Origin: Novispirillum itersonii
Lineage (GTDB): Bacteria; Pseudomonadota; Alphaproteobacteria; Rhodospirillales; Rhodospirillaceae
Length of the DNA stretch: 64,000 nt
Direction of reading: 5' to 3'
NCBI RefSeq assembly: GCF_014205675.1
Contig: NZ_JACIIX010000013.1
Coordinates: 1-64,000 of the forward strand
The position numbers were made by a program, and so were the translations under genes. A model generated the notes under the pieces. That model worked only from the letters and a program-made list of their open reading frames with translations. It was not told where the DNA came from and did no database searches. Numbering within the stretch: the first letter of the stretch is position 1; each line of letters starts with the position of its first letter. Positions 52,430-60,837 of this stretch are shown here, piece by piece.

Positions 52430-53407
52430 ATGACCAACGGATCAACGCCATTCGAGACGGTTCCCCCGACCCCACCAGCACCGCCACAGGCGGATTTTGC
52501 TGCCGCACAGGCGGCGTGGCAGCGGGTATCCGTCGTCACCGTCACCCACCATTCCGCTGGCGTGATCAGTGCCTGCCTTGCTTCGGTGGCGCAGGCGGCA
52601 CGGGTGTTTGTGGTGGACAATGCCAGCGATGACGGCACCCCGGATCTGGTCCGCCGCCTGCTGCCCGCCGCCACGGTGATCGGGAACACCATCGGGCGGG
52701 GCTTCGGCAACGGCTGCAATCAGGGGCTGGAGCGGGTGGAGACGGAATTCGCCCTGCTGCTGGGGCCGGATTCCACCATTGACGGAGCATCCCTCGCCGG
52801 GCTGGTCGAAGCTGCCGACCGCTGGCCCGACGCCGGGATGGTGGCCCCGGAAATCATTGCCCCCGATGGCCATACCGAGCCCAGCCACAACACCTGCCTG
52901 CTCGACCGCATCACCGTTGACAAGGGGGTGGAACGCCACCCGCTGCCGGAAGGGCCGATCTGTGCCGATCACCTGTCCGGCGCGGTGCTGCTGGTGCGGA
53001 TGACCGCCCTGCGGCAGGTCGGCTTCTTCGACCGCAACATCTTCCTGTATTACGAGGATGACGACCTGAGCATCCGCATGCGCCGGGGCGGCCATGCGCT
53101 GATTCTGGTGCCCGGCACCCGGGCCACCCACATCGGCGGCGGATCCAGCCGCCCGAGCGTCCATCACCGCTGGGAGAAGTTCTGGCACATGGCATGGTCG
53201 CGCCTGTATATTGAGGACAAATACGCCGGACGGCAGGCGGCGCGGCGCACCGCCCTGCGCCTGCTGCCGAAACTGGCCCTGAAAACCCTCGGCTACGGCC
53301 TGACCCTGAACAAGTGGAAAGCTATCCGCGATGCCGCCCGCCTGTGCGGCACGCTGGGCTGGCTGGCCGGGGCGCGCGCCATGCCTGTTATCGAGCGAGA
53401 GTCATGA
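52430..53407 (+). CDS. glycosyltransferase family 2 (rhamnosyltransferase-like)
   Basis: The 325-aa enzyme has the GT-A pattern VSVVTVTHHSAGVISACLAS, VFVVDNASDDGTPDLV, and a C-terminal block GFFDRNIFLYYEDDDLSIRMR. It is similar to WbbL-type rhamnosyltransferases. It heads the CDP-sugar operon and overlaps rfbF by 4 nt, so it probably transfers the deoxysugar made by the genes that follow. Confidence 0.85.
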   Translation: MTNGSTPFETVPPTPPAPPQADFAAAQAAWQRVSVVTVTHHSAGVISACLASVAQAARVFVVDNASDDGTPDLVRRLLPAATVIGNTIGRGFGNGCNQGLERVETEFALLLGPDSTIDGASLAGLVEAADRWPDAGMVAPEIIAPDGHTEPSHNTCLLDRITVDKGVERHPLPEGPICADHLSGAVLLVRMTALRQVGFFDRNIFLYYEDDDLSIRMRRGGHALILVPGTRATHIGGGSSRPSVHHRWEKFWHMAWSRLYIEDKYAGRQAARRTALRLLPKLALKTLGYGLTLNKWKAIRDAARLCGTLGWLAGARAMPVIERES

Positions 53408-54177
53408 AGGCAGTCATTCTGGCCGGGGGTCTGGGCACCCGCATTTCCGAGGAAAGCAGCACCCGGCCCAAGCCGATGATCGAGATCGGCGGCAAGCCGA
53501 TCCTGTGGCACATCATGAACCTGTACGCCCGCCACGGCATCAGCGACTTCATCATCTGCGCCGGATACCGGGCGTATATGATCAAGGAATACTTCGTCAA
53601 TCTGGTGCTGCACCATTCTGACGTGACGGTGGACATGCGCACCAACACCGTCACCTACCTTAACGGCTCCGCCCCCAACTGGACCGTCACCGTCATCGAC
53701 ACCGGGCAGACCACCATGACCGGCGGCCGCCTGAAGCGGATCCGCCCGCACCTGACGCCCGATGAGCCGTTCTGTATGACCTACGGCGACGGGGTCTCGG
53801 ATGTCGATATCGCCGCCTCCATCGCCTTCCACCGTCAGCACGGCCTGAAGGCGACCATGACCACGGTGCGCCCGCCTGCCCGCTTCGGCGCGGTGATGAT
53901 GGACGGGGACCGCATCACCACTTTCATGGAAAAGCAGCACGCCGACGGCGGCTTCATCAACGGCGGCTTCTTCGTGCTGGACCCGTCGGTGCTGGATCTG
54001 GTCGATGGCGATGCCACGGTGTGGGAATCCGAGCCGCTGGAGGCGCTGGCCCGCAGCGGTCAGCTCGCCGCCTACCGCCACACCGGCTTCTGGCAGCCGA
54101 TGGACACCCTGCGGGAAAAGACCCTGCTGGAAGATCTGTGGTCGTCCGGTAAAGCCCCGTGGAAGGTGTGGTCCTGA
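53404..54177 (+). CDS. rfbF: glucose-1-phosphate cytidylyltransferase
   Basis: The 257-aa enzyme makes CDP-glucose. It has the nucleotidyltransferase loop LAGGLGTRISEESSTRPKPM, the GGKPILWHIMNLYA strand and the family block TGGRLKRIRPHL, with FINGGFFVLDP near the end. ATG 53404 overlaps the upstream gene (ATGA). It is the first step of the CDP-deoxysugar route. Confidence 0.93.
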   Translation: MKAVILAGGLGTRISEESSTRPKPMIEIGGKPILWHIMNLYARHGISDFIICAGYRAYMIKEYFVNLVLHHSDVTVDMRTNTVTYLNGSAPNWTVTVIDTGQTTMTGGRLKRIRPHLTPDEPFCMTYGDGVSDVDIAASIAFHRQHGLKATMTTVRPPARFGAVMMDGDRITTFMEKQHADGGFINGGFFVLDPSVLDLVDGDATVWESEPLEALARSGQLAAYRHTGFWQPMDTLREKTLLEDLWSSGKAPWKVWS

Positions 54178-54179
54178 CC

Positions 54180-55298
54180 ATGACCCATCCCTCCCCCCTG
54201 CCCCTCCCGTCCCAGTCCATGGCATCCATGCAGCGGTTCTGGCATGGCCGCCGCGTGTTCGTCACCGGGCAGACCGGCTTCAAAGGGGCCTGGCTGTGCC
54301 TGTGGCTGGAACGGCTGGGGGCACACGTCACCGCCTATGCCCTGCCCCCGGCCACCGATCCGTCGCTGTATGGTCTGGCCGGGCCGTGGGCGGCACAGAC
54401 CCATGTGCAGGGCGATCTGGCCGATGCCCGCGCCCTGACGGAGGCGATGCACCGCGCCGATCCGCAGGTGGTGCTGCATCTGGCGGCGCAGGCGCTGGTG
54501 CGGCCCGGCTACCGTGATCCGCTCGGCACCTTCGCCAGCAACGTCATGGGCACCGCCAACGTGCTGGAGGCCGCCCGGACGCTGGCGCACCGCCCGCAGG
54601 CCACCCTTCAGGCCGTGGTGTCGGTGACCAGCGACAAGGTCTATGACAACCCCGAACACGGCCTGCCGTTCCATGAAGGCGACAGCCTCGGCGGCAAGGA
54701 TCCCTATTCCGCCTCCAAGGCCTGCGCCGAGCTGGTGACCCGCTGCTGGCGGGACTCCTTCTTCGCCGGCACCGGCACCGCCGTCGCCACCGCCCGCGCC
54801 GGGAACGTCATCGGCGGCGGCGACTGGGCCGAGGCCCGGCTGATCCCCGATCTGATCCGGGCGCTGGACAGCGGCACCCCGCTGGTGATCCGCTACCCGC
54901 AGTCGGTGCGGCCATGGCAGCATGTGCTGGAACCGCTGGCCGGATACCTGCGGCTGGCGCAGGCGCTGGTGGAAAGCCCGGACAGCGCGCCGGAGGCGGT
55001 CAACTTCGGCCCGCCCGCCGATGCCTTCCTGACCGTTGCCGACCTGCTGGACGCCTTTGCCGCCCACTTCCCGGAAGGCCGGAGCTGGGTGCCCGACAGC
55101 GGCCCGCTGCCGCCGGAAGCCGGGCACCTGACCCTTGACCACAGCCTTGCCACCCGCACCCTCGGCTGGCAGCCGCGCCTGACCACGGCGCAGACCGTGG
55201 ACTGGACCGCCGGATGGTACAGCGGCTGGCGCGCCGGGCAGGACGCCCGCGCCCTGACCCTTTCACAGATCGAACAGTATCAGGACCTTCTCCCGTGA
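54180..55298 (+). CDS. rfbG: CDP-glucose 4,6-dehydratase
   Basis: The 372-aa SDR enzyme turns CDP-glucose into CDP-4-keto-6-deoxyglucose. NAD site: VFVTGQTGFKGAWL; active site: SVTSDKVYDN and DPYSASKACAE (YxxxK). GNVIGGGDWAEARLIPDL is typical of the family. The start at 54180 gives a short N-terminal extension. It overlaps the next gene by 4 nt (GTGA). Confidence 0.92.
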   Translation: MTHPSPLPLPSQSMASMQRFWHGRRVFVTGQTGFKGAWLCLWLERLGAHVTAYALPPATDPSLYGLAGPWAAQTHVQGDLADARALTEAMHRADPQVVLHLAAQALVRPGYRDPLGTFASNVMGTANVLEAARTLAHRPQATLQAVVSVTSDKVYDNPEHGLPFHEGDSLGGKDPYSASKACAELVTRCWRDSFFAGTGTAVATARAGNVIGGGDWAEARLIPDLIRALDSGTPLVIRYPQSVRPWQHVLEPLAGYLRLAQALVESPDSAPEAVNFGPPADAFLTVADLLDAFAAHFPEGRSWVPDSGPLPPEAGHLTLDHSLATRTLGWQPRLTTAQTVDWTAGWYSGWRAGQDARALTLSQIEQYQDLLP

Positions 55299-56527
55299 CC
55301 GACACCCCTTCCTGCCGGTTCTGCGGCGCACCGCTGACTCAGACCTTCGTCGATCTCGGGAAGACCCCGCTTGCGAACTCCTATGTGGCGGCGGACAAGG
55401 CCGGAACCCCGGATCCGGTGTTTCCGCTGCATGCCCGCGTCTGCGGGTCGTGCCGTCTGGTGCAGGTCGATGACGTGGCAACCCCGGAAGACATCTTCCG
55501 CCACTACGCCTATTTCTCCAGCTACGCCTCGTCATGGGTGGAGCACGCCCGCCGCTTTACTGTGGCGATGACGGAGCGCTTCGGCCTGACCACCGCCTCG
55601 CAGGTGGTGGAAGTGGCTTCCAACGACGGCTACCTGCTCCAGCACTTCGTGAAGCAGGGCATTCCGGCGCTGGGGATCGAACCGGCGCTGAACGTCGCCG
55701 AGGCCGCCCGCGCCATCGGCGTGCCGACGGACTCGGTGTTCTTCGGCACCGCCACCGCGCGGGATCTGGTCGGGCGCGGACTGGCCGCCGATCTGGTGGT
55801 GGCCAACAACGTGCTGGCCCATGTGCCGGACATCAACGACTTCGTCGCCGGGTTCGCCATCCTGATCAAGCCGGAGGGGGTGATTTCGGTGGAATTCCCG
55901 CACCTGCTGCGCCTGATGGAAGACGTACAGTTCGACACCATTTACCACGAACACTTCTGTTACCTGTCGCTTTATGCGGTGGAAAAGGTGTTCGCCGCCC
56001 ATGGACTGCGGGTGTTTGACGTGCAGGAGCTGCCGACCCATGGCGGATCGCTGCGCATCCTCGCCTGCCGCGCCGCGGCCGCCCACAGCGAGGGTCCGGG
56101 CCTTCAGAAGGTCCGTGCCGACGAACAGGCCGCCGGGCTGGACACCGATGCCGCCTATACCGGCTTCGGCCCGAAGGTGGAAGCGGTGCGCGATGCCCTG
56201 CTGGCCTTCCTGCACGACTGCAAGGCGCAGGGCCGCAGCGTTGCCGCCTATGGTGCCGCCGCCAAGGGCAACACCCTGCTGAACTACTGCGGCGTCACCG
56301 CCGACCTGATTTCCTTCGTGGTGGACCGCAACCCGCACAAGCAGGGCCACCTGCTGCCGGGCAGCCGCATCCCGGTGGTCGGGCCGGAGGTGCTGGCCGA
56401 ACGCAAACCCGATTTCGTGCTGATCCTGCCGTGGAACCTGACGGCGGAAATCGTCGCCCAATACCCCGAGGTTCCGGGCTGGGGCGGGCGTTTCGCCGTA
56501 CCGGTCCCGACCCTGAAGGTGCTGTAA
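55295..56527 (+). CDS. NDP-hexose C-methyltransferase (TylCIII/EvaC-like)
   Basis: The 410-aa protein has an N-terminal zinc-binding domain (Cys7, Cys10, Cys50, Cys53) and the DLGKTPLANSYV block, a SAM domain with VVEVASNDGYLLQHF and FDTIYHEHFCYLSLYAVEKVF, and a C-terminal Rossmann-like domain starting AAYGAAAKGNTLLN. This three-domain layout is that of sugar C-3 methyltransferases acting on 4-keto-6-deoxy-hexoses. It starts at GTG 55295. Placed after rfbG, it should methylate carbon 3 of the CDP-4-keto sugar. Confidence 0.88.
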   Translation: MTDTPSCRFCGAPLTQTFVDLGKTPLANSYVAADKAGTPDPVFPLHARVCGSCRLVQVDDVATPEDIFRHYAYFSSYASSWVEHARRFTVAMTERFGLTTASQVVEVASNDGYLLQHFVKQGIPALGIEPALNVAEAARAIGVPTDSVFFGTATARDLVGRGLAADLVVANNVLAHVPDINDFVAGFAILIKPEGVISVEFPHLLRLMEDVQFDTIYHEHFCYLSLYAVEKVFAAHGLRVFDVQELPTHGGSLRILACRAAAAHSEGPGLQKVRADEQAAGLDTDAAYTGFGPKVEAVRDALLAFLHDCKAQGRSVAAYGAAAKGNTLLNYCGVTADLISFVVDRNPHKQGHLLPGSRIPVVGPEVLAERKPDFVLILPWNLTAEIVAQYPEVPGWGGRFAVPVPTLKVL

Positions 56528-56529
56528 CC

Positions 56530-57060
56530 ATGCGGCTGGATCCGACCCGGCTCGACGGCCTGATGGTGGTGGAACCCACCCCCCATGCCGATGACCGGGG
56601 CCTGTTCGCCCGCACCTTTGATGCCGATGTCTTCGCCGCCGCCGGGCTGCCGGTGCAGTGGCCGCAGTGTAACACCTCGTGGAATCCCCGGCGCGGCACC
56701 CTGCGCGGCCTGCACTTTCAGGCCGAACCGAAACCGGAACCCAAACTGGTGCGCTGCACCCGGGGCCGGATTTTTGACGTGGCGGTGGACCTGCGCCCCG
56801 GCTCCGCCACCCGCTGCCAGTGGTTCGGGCTGGAGCTGTCCGCCGACAACCGCCGCGCCCTCTACATTCCACCCGGTTTCGCCCATGGCTTCCTGACGCT
56901 GGAGGACGCCACCGAGGTGTTCTATCAGATGGGGGAACGTTACGACGGCAGTCTGGCCAGCGGGGTGCGTTGGAACGACCCCGCCTTCGGCATCCACTGG
57001 CCGCAGGCCCCGGTGCTGCTGTCCGGGCGCGACGCCACCTATCCCGATTTTCCGGCATAA
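56530..57060 (+). CDS. dTDP-4-dehydrorhamnose 3,5-epimerase-like protein (RfbC family)
   Basis: The 176-aa cupin protein has RfbC landmarks: DDRGLFARTFD, the TLRGLHFQ active-site histidine, GRIFDVAVDLR, and LYIPPGFAHGFLTLED. In this operon it probably epimerises C-5 (or C-3/C-5) of the CDP-linked keto sugar, giving the L series. It starts 2 nt after the methyltransferase stop. Confidence 0.88.
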   Translation: MRLDPTRLDGLMVVEPTPHADDRGLFARTFDADVFAAAGLPVQWPQCNTSWNPRRGTLRGLHFQAEPKPEPKLVRCTRGRIFDVAVDLRPGSATRCQWFGLELSADNRRALYIPPGFAHGFLTLEDATEVFYQMGERYDGSLASGVRWNDPAFGIHWPQAPVLLSGRDATYPDFPA

Positions 57061-57069
57061 AGGCGGCCC

Positions 57070-57978
57070 ATGACCCGGATCCTCGTCACCGGCGGCACCG
57101 GCTTCATCGGCCGCCATGCCCTGCCGCCGCTGATCGCCGCCGGGCATGAGGTGCATGTGATCGGGCGGACTGCCCCCGCCACGGCAGAGGCGCACGCGGG
57201 TCCGGGCCGGATCATCCACCACCGCGCCGACCTGCTGGGGCCGGATCTGCCCGCCGTGGTCCACAGCATCGCCGCCGAAGCCTGCCTGCATCTGGCGTGG
57301 GATGTCAGCCCCGGCTTCTGGACCACTCCGGCCAATCTGGACTGGACCGCCGCCACCCTGACCCTGCTGCGGGCCTTCCATCAGGCCGGGGGCCGCCGCT
57401 TCGTCAGCGCCGGAACCTGCGCCGAATACGACTGGACCACTCCGGCGGACGCCCTGCGGGAAGACAGCGCCCGCGCCCCCTCCACCCTCTACGGTGCCGC
57501 CAAGGATGCCACCCGCCGCCTGATCGAAGCCTATGCCGGGGCCTGTGGCCTGTCGTCGGCCTGGGGGGTGCTGTTCTTCTCGTTCGGGGCGGGGGAACGC
57601 CCGGAACGGCTGGTCCCCTCCCTGACCGACGCCCTGCTGGCCGGGCGCGAGGCCCCGGCCACCGCCGGAACCCAGATCCGTGATCTGCTCGACAGCCGCG
57701 ATCAGGGGGCCGCCTTCGCCGCCCTGCTGACCAGCGGCGTCGAAGGGGCGGTCAATATCGGCAGCGGTCAGCCGGTGGCCCTGCATGCGGTGATGACCCT
57801 GATCGGCACCCTGACCGGCCGCCCCGACCTGCTGCGCATCGGTGCTTTGCCGATGCGCCCCGGCGAGCCGCCCCGGCTGGTCGCCGACATCACCCGCCTG
57901 CACCACGAGGTCGGCTTCACCCCCGCCCATACCCTGCAACAGGGCCTGACGGACCTGATCGCCGGGCGGCGGGGCTGA
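57070..57978 (+). CDS. NAD-dependent epimerase/reductase of the CDP-sugar operon
   Basis: The 302-aa SDR protein has VTGGTGFIGRHALPPL, an active-site Ser/Thr region (FVSAGTCAEYDW) and YGAAK. As last gene of the operon it is the likely 4-ketoreductase that ends the pathway. RfbH-type 3-deoxygenase is absent, so the sugar should keep its 3-OH alongside the methyl group. Confidence 0.85.
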   Translation: MTRILVTGGTGFIGRHALPPLIAAGHEVHVIGRTAPATAEAHAGPGRIIHHRADLLGPDLPAVVHSIAAEACLHLAWDVSPGFWTTPANLDWTAATLTLLRAFHQAGGRRFVSAGTCAEYDWTTPADALREDSARAPSTLYGAAKDATRRLIEAYAGACGLSSAWGVLFFSFGAGERPERLVPSLTDALLAGREAPATAGTQIRDLLDSRDQGAAFAALLTSGVEGAVNIGSGQPVALHAVMTLIGTLTGRPDLLRIGALPMRPGEPPRLVADITRLHHEVGFTPAHTLQQGLTDLIAGRRG

Positions 57979-58054
57979 CGCGCCCGTCGTGAGAGGAACC
58001 GCACCGGGCGCTGCCACCCCTGAAACCATCTCCGGGCGCTGCCCGGACCCGCCA

Positions 58055-58230
58055 AGGGCCTTAGGCCCTTGGATCCCTTGATTATACCGGGCTTCGCCCG
58101 GTTGGGGCCTTAGGCCCTTGGATCCCTTGATTATACCGGGCTTCGCCCGGTTGGGGCCTTAGGCCCTTGGATCCCTTGATTATACCGGGCTTCGCCCGTT
58201 CTACAAAAATACCGGGCTTCGCCCGGTTGG
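58055..58230. repeat. tandem 49-bp repeat with internal palindromes (about 3.5 copies)
   Basis: Three successive units of 49 bp (period set by the TTGGATCCCTTGATTATA core at 58069, 58118 and 58167) plus a divergent partial fourth. Each carries two small palindromes: GGGCCTTAGGCCC and CCGGGCTTCGCCCGG. They fill the space between the convergent sugar operon and glycosyltransferase genes and may end transcription from either side. Confidence 0.9.
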
Positions 58231-58281
58231 ACTCTTCGGCTCTCCGATCCCGATTATCCTGATCATTCCCAAAAAGAGGTC

Positions 58282-58322
58282 AAGGAGCCGATGGCTCCTT
58301 GCGGGGCGCGGGGCAAAGCCCC
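58282..58322. repeat. double-hairpin intergenic repeat (copy 2)
   Basis: AAGGAGCC/GGCTCCTT with a 3-nt loop (58282-58300) followed by GGGGC/GCCCC with a 3-nt loop (58310-58322). The flanks GGTC...GCGGGG and the arrangement match the copy at 1287-1328. Confidence 0.6.
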
Positions 58323-58360
58323 GGCGTTCCACGACATCCAAGCCTCCGGCCTGCCTTCGC

Positions 58361-58474
58361 CTCGGCCTTCGGCCTGTCTTTTACCCACGGCCTTCGGCCT
58401 GCCTTTACCCTCGGCCTTCGGCCTGCCTTTACCCTCGGCCTTCGGCCTGCCTTTACCCTCGGCCTTCGGCCTCC
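58361..58474. repeat. tandem 24-bp repeat (about five copies)
   Basis: Five copies of CTCGGCCTTCGGCCTGCCTT-TACC start at 58361, 58386, 58410, 58434 and 58458; the first is 25 bp and the last is partial. The glycosyltransferase stop (TAA at 58453-58455) falls in the array, so repeat slippage could add or remove codons (Lys-Ala-Glu-Gly type) at the protein's end. Confidence 0.9.
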
Positions 58475-59448
58475 AGGGCCACGCAATCCGCCCACAGCCG
58501 CCGGGCGGCGGCTTCGGCGGCATCGACGGAAAGGCTATCCATCAGCGTGCCCCAGGTGCGGTGGTCAAAACCGGGCGGGAAGATTTCGGCGAAGGGGACC
58601 TCGGTCCGCACCACGGCGGCGCGCAGGCCCCACGGGGCGTAATGCACCTCGTTGGTGGGGCCGAACAGGCCAAGGGTCGGGATTCCGGCGGTGGCGGCCA
58701 GATGCATCAGCGAGCTGTCGTTGCCGACATACAGCGCACAGCGCTTCAGGCAGGCATAGGCGGTCAGCAGGTCAACGCCGCCGACCAGATCGATCCGCAG
58801 CGGGGCGGGCACCGCATCAATCAGCGCCTGTGCCTGCTCCCGCTCCCCCGGGCCACCGAACAGGGCGACGCGGGCCCCGGGCAGGATGCCGCCGACTCCG
58901 GTCAGGCGCTGCATCAGGTCGGCGAAGCGTTCCGGCCGCCAGGTCTTGGCCTTCCAGTTGGAGGTCGGCCCCAGCGCCAGCACCGGCACGCCATCGGGGA
59001 TCAGCTCCGCCGCCTTCGCCCGGTGGACCTCGGTCAGCCACAGGTGCGGCGCGGGCGGGGCATCCTGACGCCCCAGCAGCGCGCCAAGGTGAGTCACCCG
59101 GTGCATCGGCTCCTTCGGGTAAGGCAGCACCAGACGGCGGCGCACCAGCGGCAGCGTCCACACCAGCGCCGAGCGCCGCAGGTCCACCACCGTATCCCAG
59201 CGGGTCAAAGCCACCTGCTTCCACAGGTCCAGCCAGTGAGCACCACGTTTGCGCTTGGTCATCACAATGATGCGGTCCAGCCCCGGCACCGCTTCAAACA
59301 GCGGCGCGGCCACCGGGCCACAGGCAACGGTCACCCGCACCTCTTCCGTCCCGTTGTTGCCCATCTCGGCGATCAGGGCCTCCAGCAGACCGCTGGAGAG
59401 CACCCCGTCGCCGATGCGGGTGGCGGTGACGAACAGCAGCCGTTTCAT
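58453..59448 (-). CDS. glycosyltransferase family 9 (heptosyltransferase-like)
   Basis: The 331-aa GT-B enzyme has LLFVTATRIGDGVLSSGLLEAL at the start, LALGPTSNWKAKTWRPERFA, and YVGNDSSLMHLAATAGIPTLGLFGPTN, the ADP-heptose:LPS transferase pattern. The last codons derive from the 24-bp repeat array. It overlaps the upstream glycosyltransferase by 4 nt. Confidence 0.88.
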   Translation of the reverse strand: MKRLLFVTATRIGDGVLSSGLLEALIAEMGNNGTEEVRVTVACGPVAAPLFEAVPGLDRIIVMTKRKRGAHWLDLWKQVALTRWDTVVDLRRSALVWTLPLVRRRLVLPYPKEPMHRVTHLGALLGRQDAPPAPHLWLTEVHRAKAAELIPDGVPVLALGPTSNWKAKTWRPERFADLMQRLTGVGGILPGARVALFGGPGEREQAQALIDAVPAPLRIDLVGGVDLLTAYACLKRCALYVGNDSSLMHLAATAGIPTLGLFGPTNEVHYAPWGLRAAVVRTEVPFAEIFPPGFDHRTWGTLMDSLSVDAAEAAARRLWADCVALEAEGRG

Positions 59449-60536
59449 TCCCCGGCCCCCAACGGGTTTTCAGCCCGATCGTCCGGCTCCATCAGGCTTT
59501 CCGGCTGCCGGTCAAACCCCAGCATCAGTTCCATCTGTCCGGCGACCTGATCCCAGGTCCGCTTGCGGCTGAGGTCTCCCGCCGCCTCCGACAGGCTGGC
59601 ATGGACCCCGTCATCGGACAGGATCTGTGCCGTCACATTGGCGAAAGCATCGGCATCGGGCACCACATAGCCGGTCTGGCCGTTGGACAGCCGTTCCTCC
59701 ACCGCGCCACGCGACAGGGCGACGGCAGGCACTCCGCAGGACTGGCTTTCCAGCAGGGTCCAGTTGATCAGGTCTTCCATCGGCGGCACGTACAGATGCA
59801 CACGGGCGTTGCGGTATTCCTCCGCCATCGCCCGGTCGCCCTGCGGTTCGCAGATCTCGACCCCCTTCACCTGCGCCAGCCGGGCCTGCGCATACAGGCC
59901 ATGCAGGGCCTCGGGGATCGCCTCCCCCCGCTGGGCGCGGGCCAGCAGCGCCGAAAACACCTTCAGGCGGGCATGGGGGATCTGCGGATGGATCATCTCG
60001 GTCCACACCGCGATCAGCCATTCCAGTTCCGGGCCGGGGTGAACGGTGGTCAGCGCCACCGGGGCAGGAGCATTTTCCCGCTCCACCGCCGCCAGATAGG
60101 GCATCCGCACCCCCGGCGGAATCACCAGATTGGGCCGTTGCCCGCCATAGGCGGCGCGCTGCGCCTCGCTGGAAAACAGGATGACGGCGTTGTGGCGGAC
60201 CAGCAGGCTGTCCGCCGCCTCGGTATGCAGATACGACGGGTGGGCGGTGGCCCACAGCAGACGCCGCCCGGCGTTGACGGTTTCATCCAGCAGGCCGGGG
60301 CGACGGAAGGCCACCAGCACATCGGCGCTGGCCACCTTCGGCCCGGACAGCGGCTGCCATTTCACACCGGCCACCGGCACCGCATCCGGGGTGCGGTTAT
60401 AGACAATCACATCATGCCCGCGCGCCGCCAGCGCGCCCGGCAATGCGGCCAATGCTTTCTCTGCCCCGCCCAACGGCCGGTTGTCCGGCGTCGATCCATC
60501 GAAGGGAAGGGAATCATCGAAAAACACGATACGCAT
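59445..60536 (-). CDS. glycosyltransferase family 4
   Basis: The 363-aa GT-B enzyme has GGAEKALAALPGALAARGHDV at the N-terminus and the C-terminal YVPPMEDLINWTLLESQSCGVPAVAL block. Substrate unknown; it is co-transcribed with the heptosyltransferase-like gene and probably acts on LPS core or a surface glycan. Confidence 0.85.
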   Translation of the reverse strand: MRIVFFDDSLPFDGSTPDNRPLGGAEKALAALPGALAARGHDVIVYNRTPDAVPVAGVKWQPLSGPKVASADVLVAFRRPGLLDETVNAGRRLLWATAHPSYLHTEAADSLLVRHNAVILFSSEAQRAAYGGQRPNLVIPPGVRMPYLAAVERENAPAPVALTTVHPGPELEWLIAVWTEMIHPQIPHARLKVFSALLARAQRGEAIPEALHGLYAQARLAQVKGVEICEPQGDRAMAEEYRNARVHLYVPPMEDLINWTLLESQSCGVPAVALSRGAVEERLSNGQTGYVVPDADAFANVTAQILSDDGVHASLSEAAGDLSRKRTWDQVAGQMELMLGFDRQPESLMEPDDRAENPLGAGE

Positions 60537-60837
60537 GCGGTACGGCTCCGCGCTGGTTTGGCCCTGCTCCGGCAGGGGCGGACGGTGCCCTTCTTATAGG
60601 GTGCCGCCCGGCAAATGGCTAGTCCCCCGGGCGGAACAGACAGTGATAAACCGGTGACCGCAAGGGCCGAAAATCCGGCCTTTTCAAGGCAAAATCAGGC
60701 CCGGAATGAGGGATGCCCTTGCTTTCGCTGCGGAATGCCCCCAGATACTGTAAGATAACCTACCGGCAGCATCGGGTTTTGCCCCCTGGCCTGCCGCCCC
60801 TGTATTTCATCCCTGCATTTTGCCAATGAGGTTTTCC
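60537..60837. other. 301-bp gene-free region
   Basis: Divergent space between the glycosyltransferase run (minus) and ygfZ (plus). No ORF, RNA gene or repeat is recognised; it should contain promoters for both directions. Confidence 0.6.

Noticed and set aside
58055-58474. Possible CRISPR array
   Set aside because: Units are contiguous tandem repeats with no unique spacers and no cas genes nearby.
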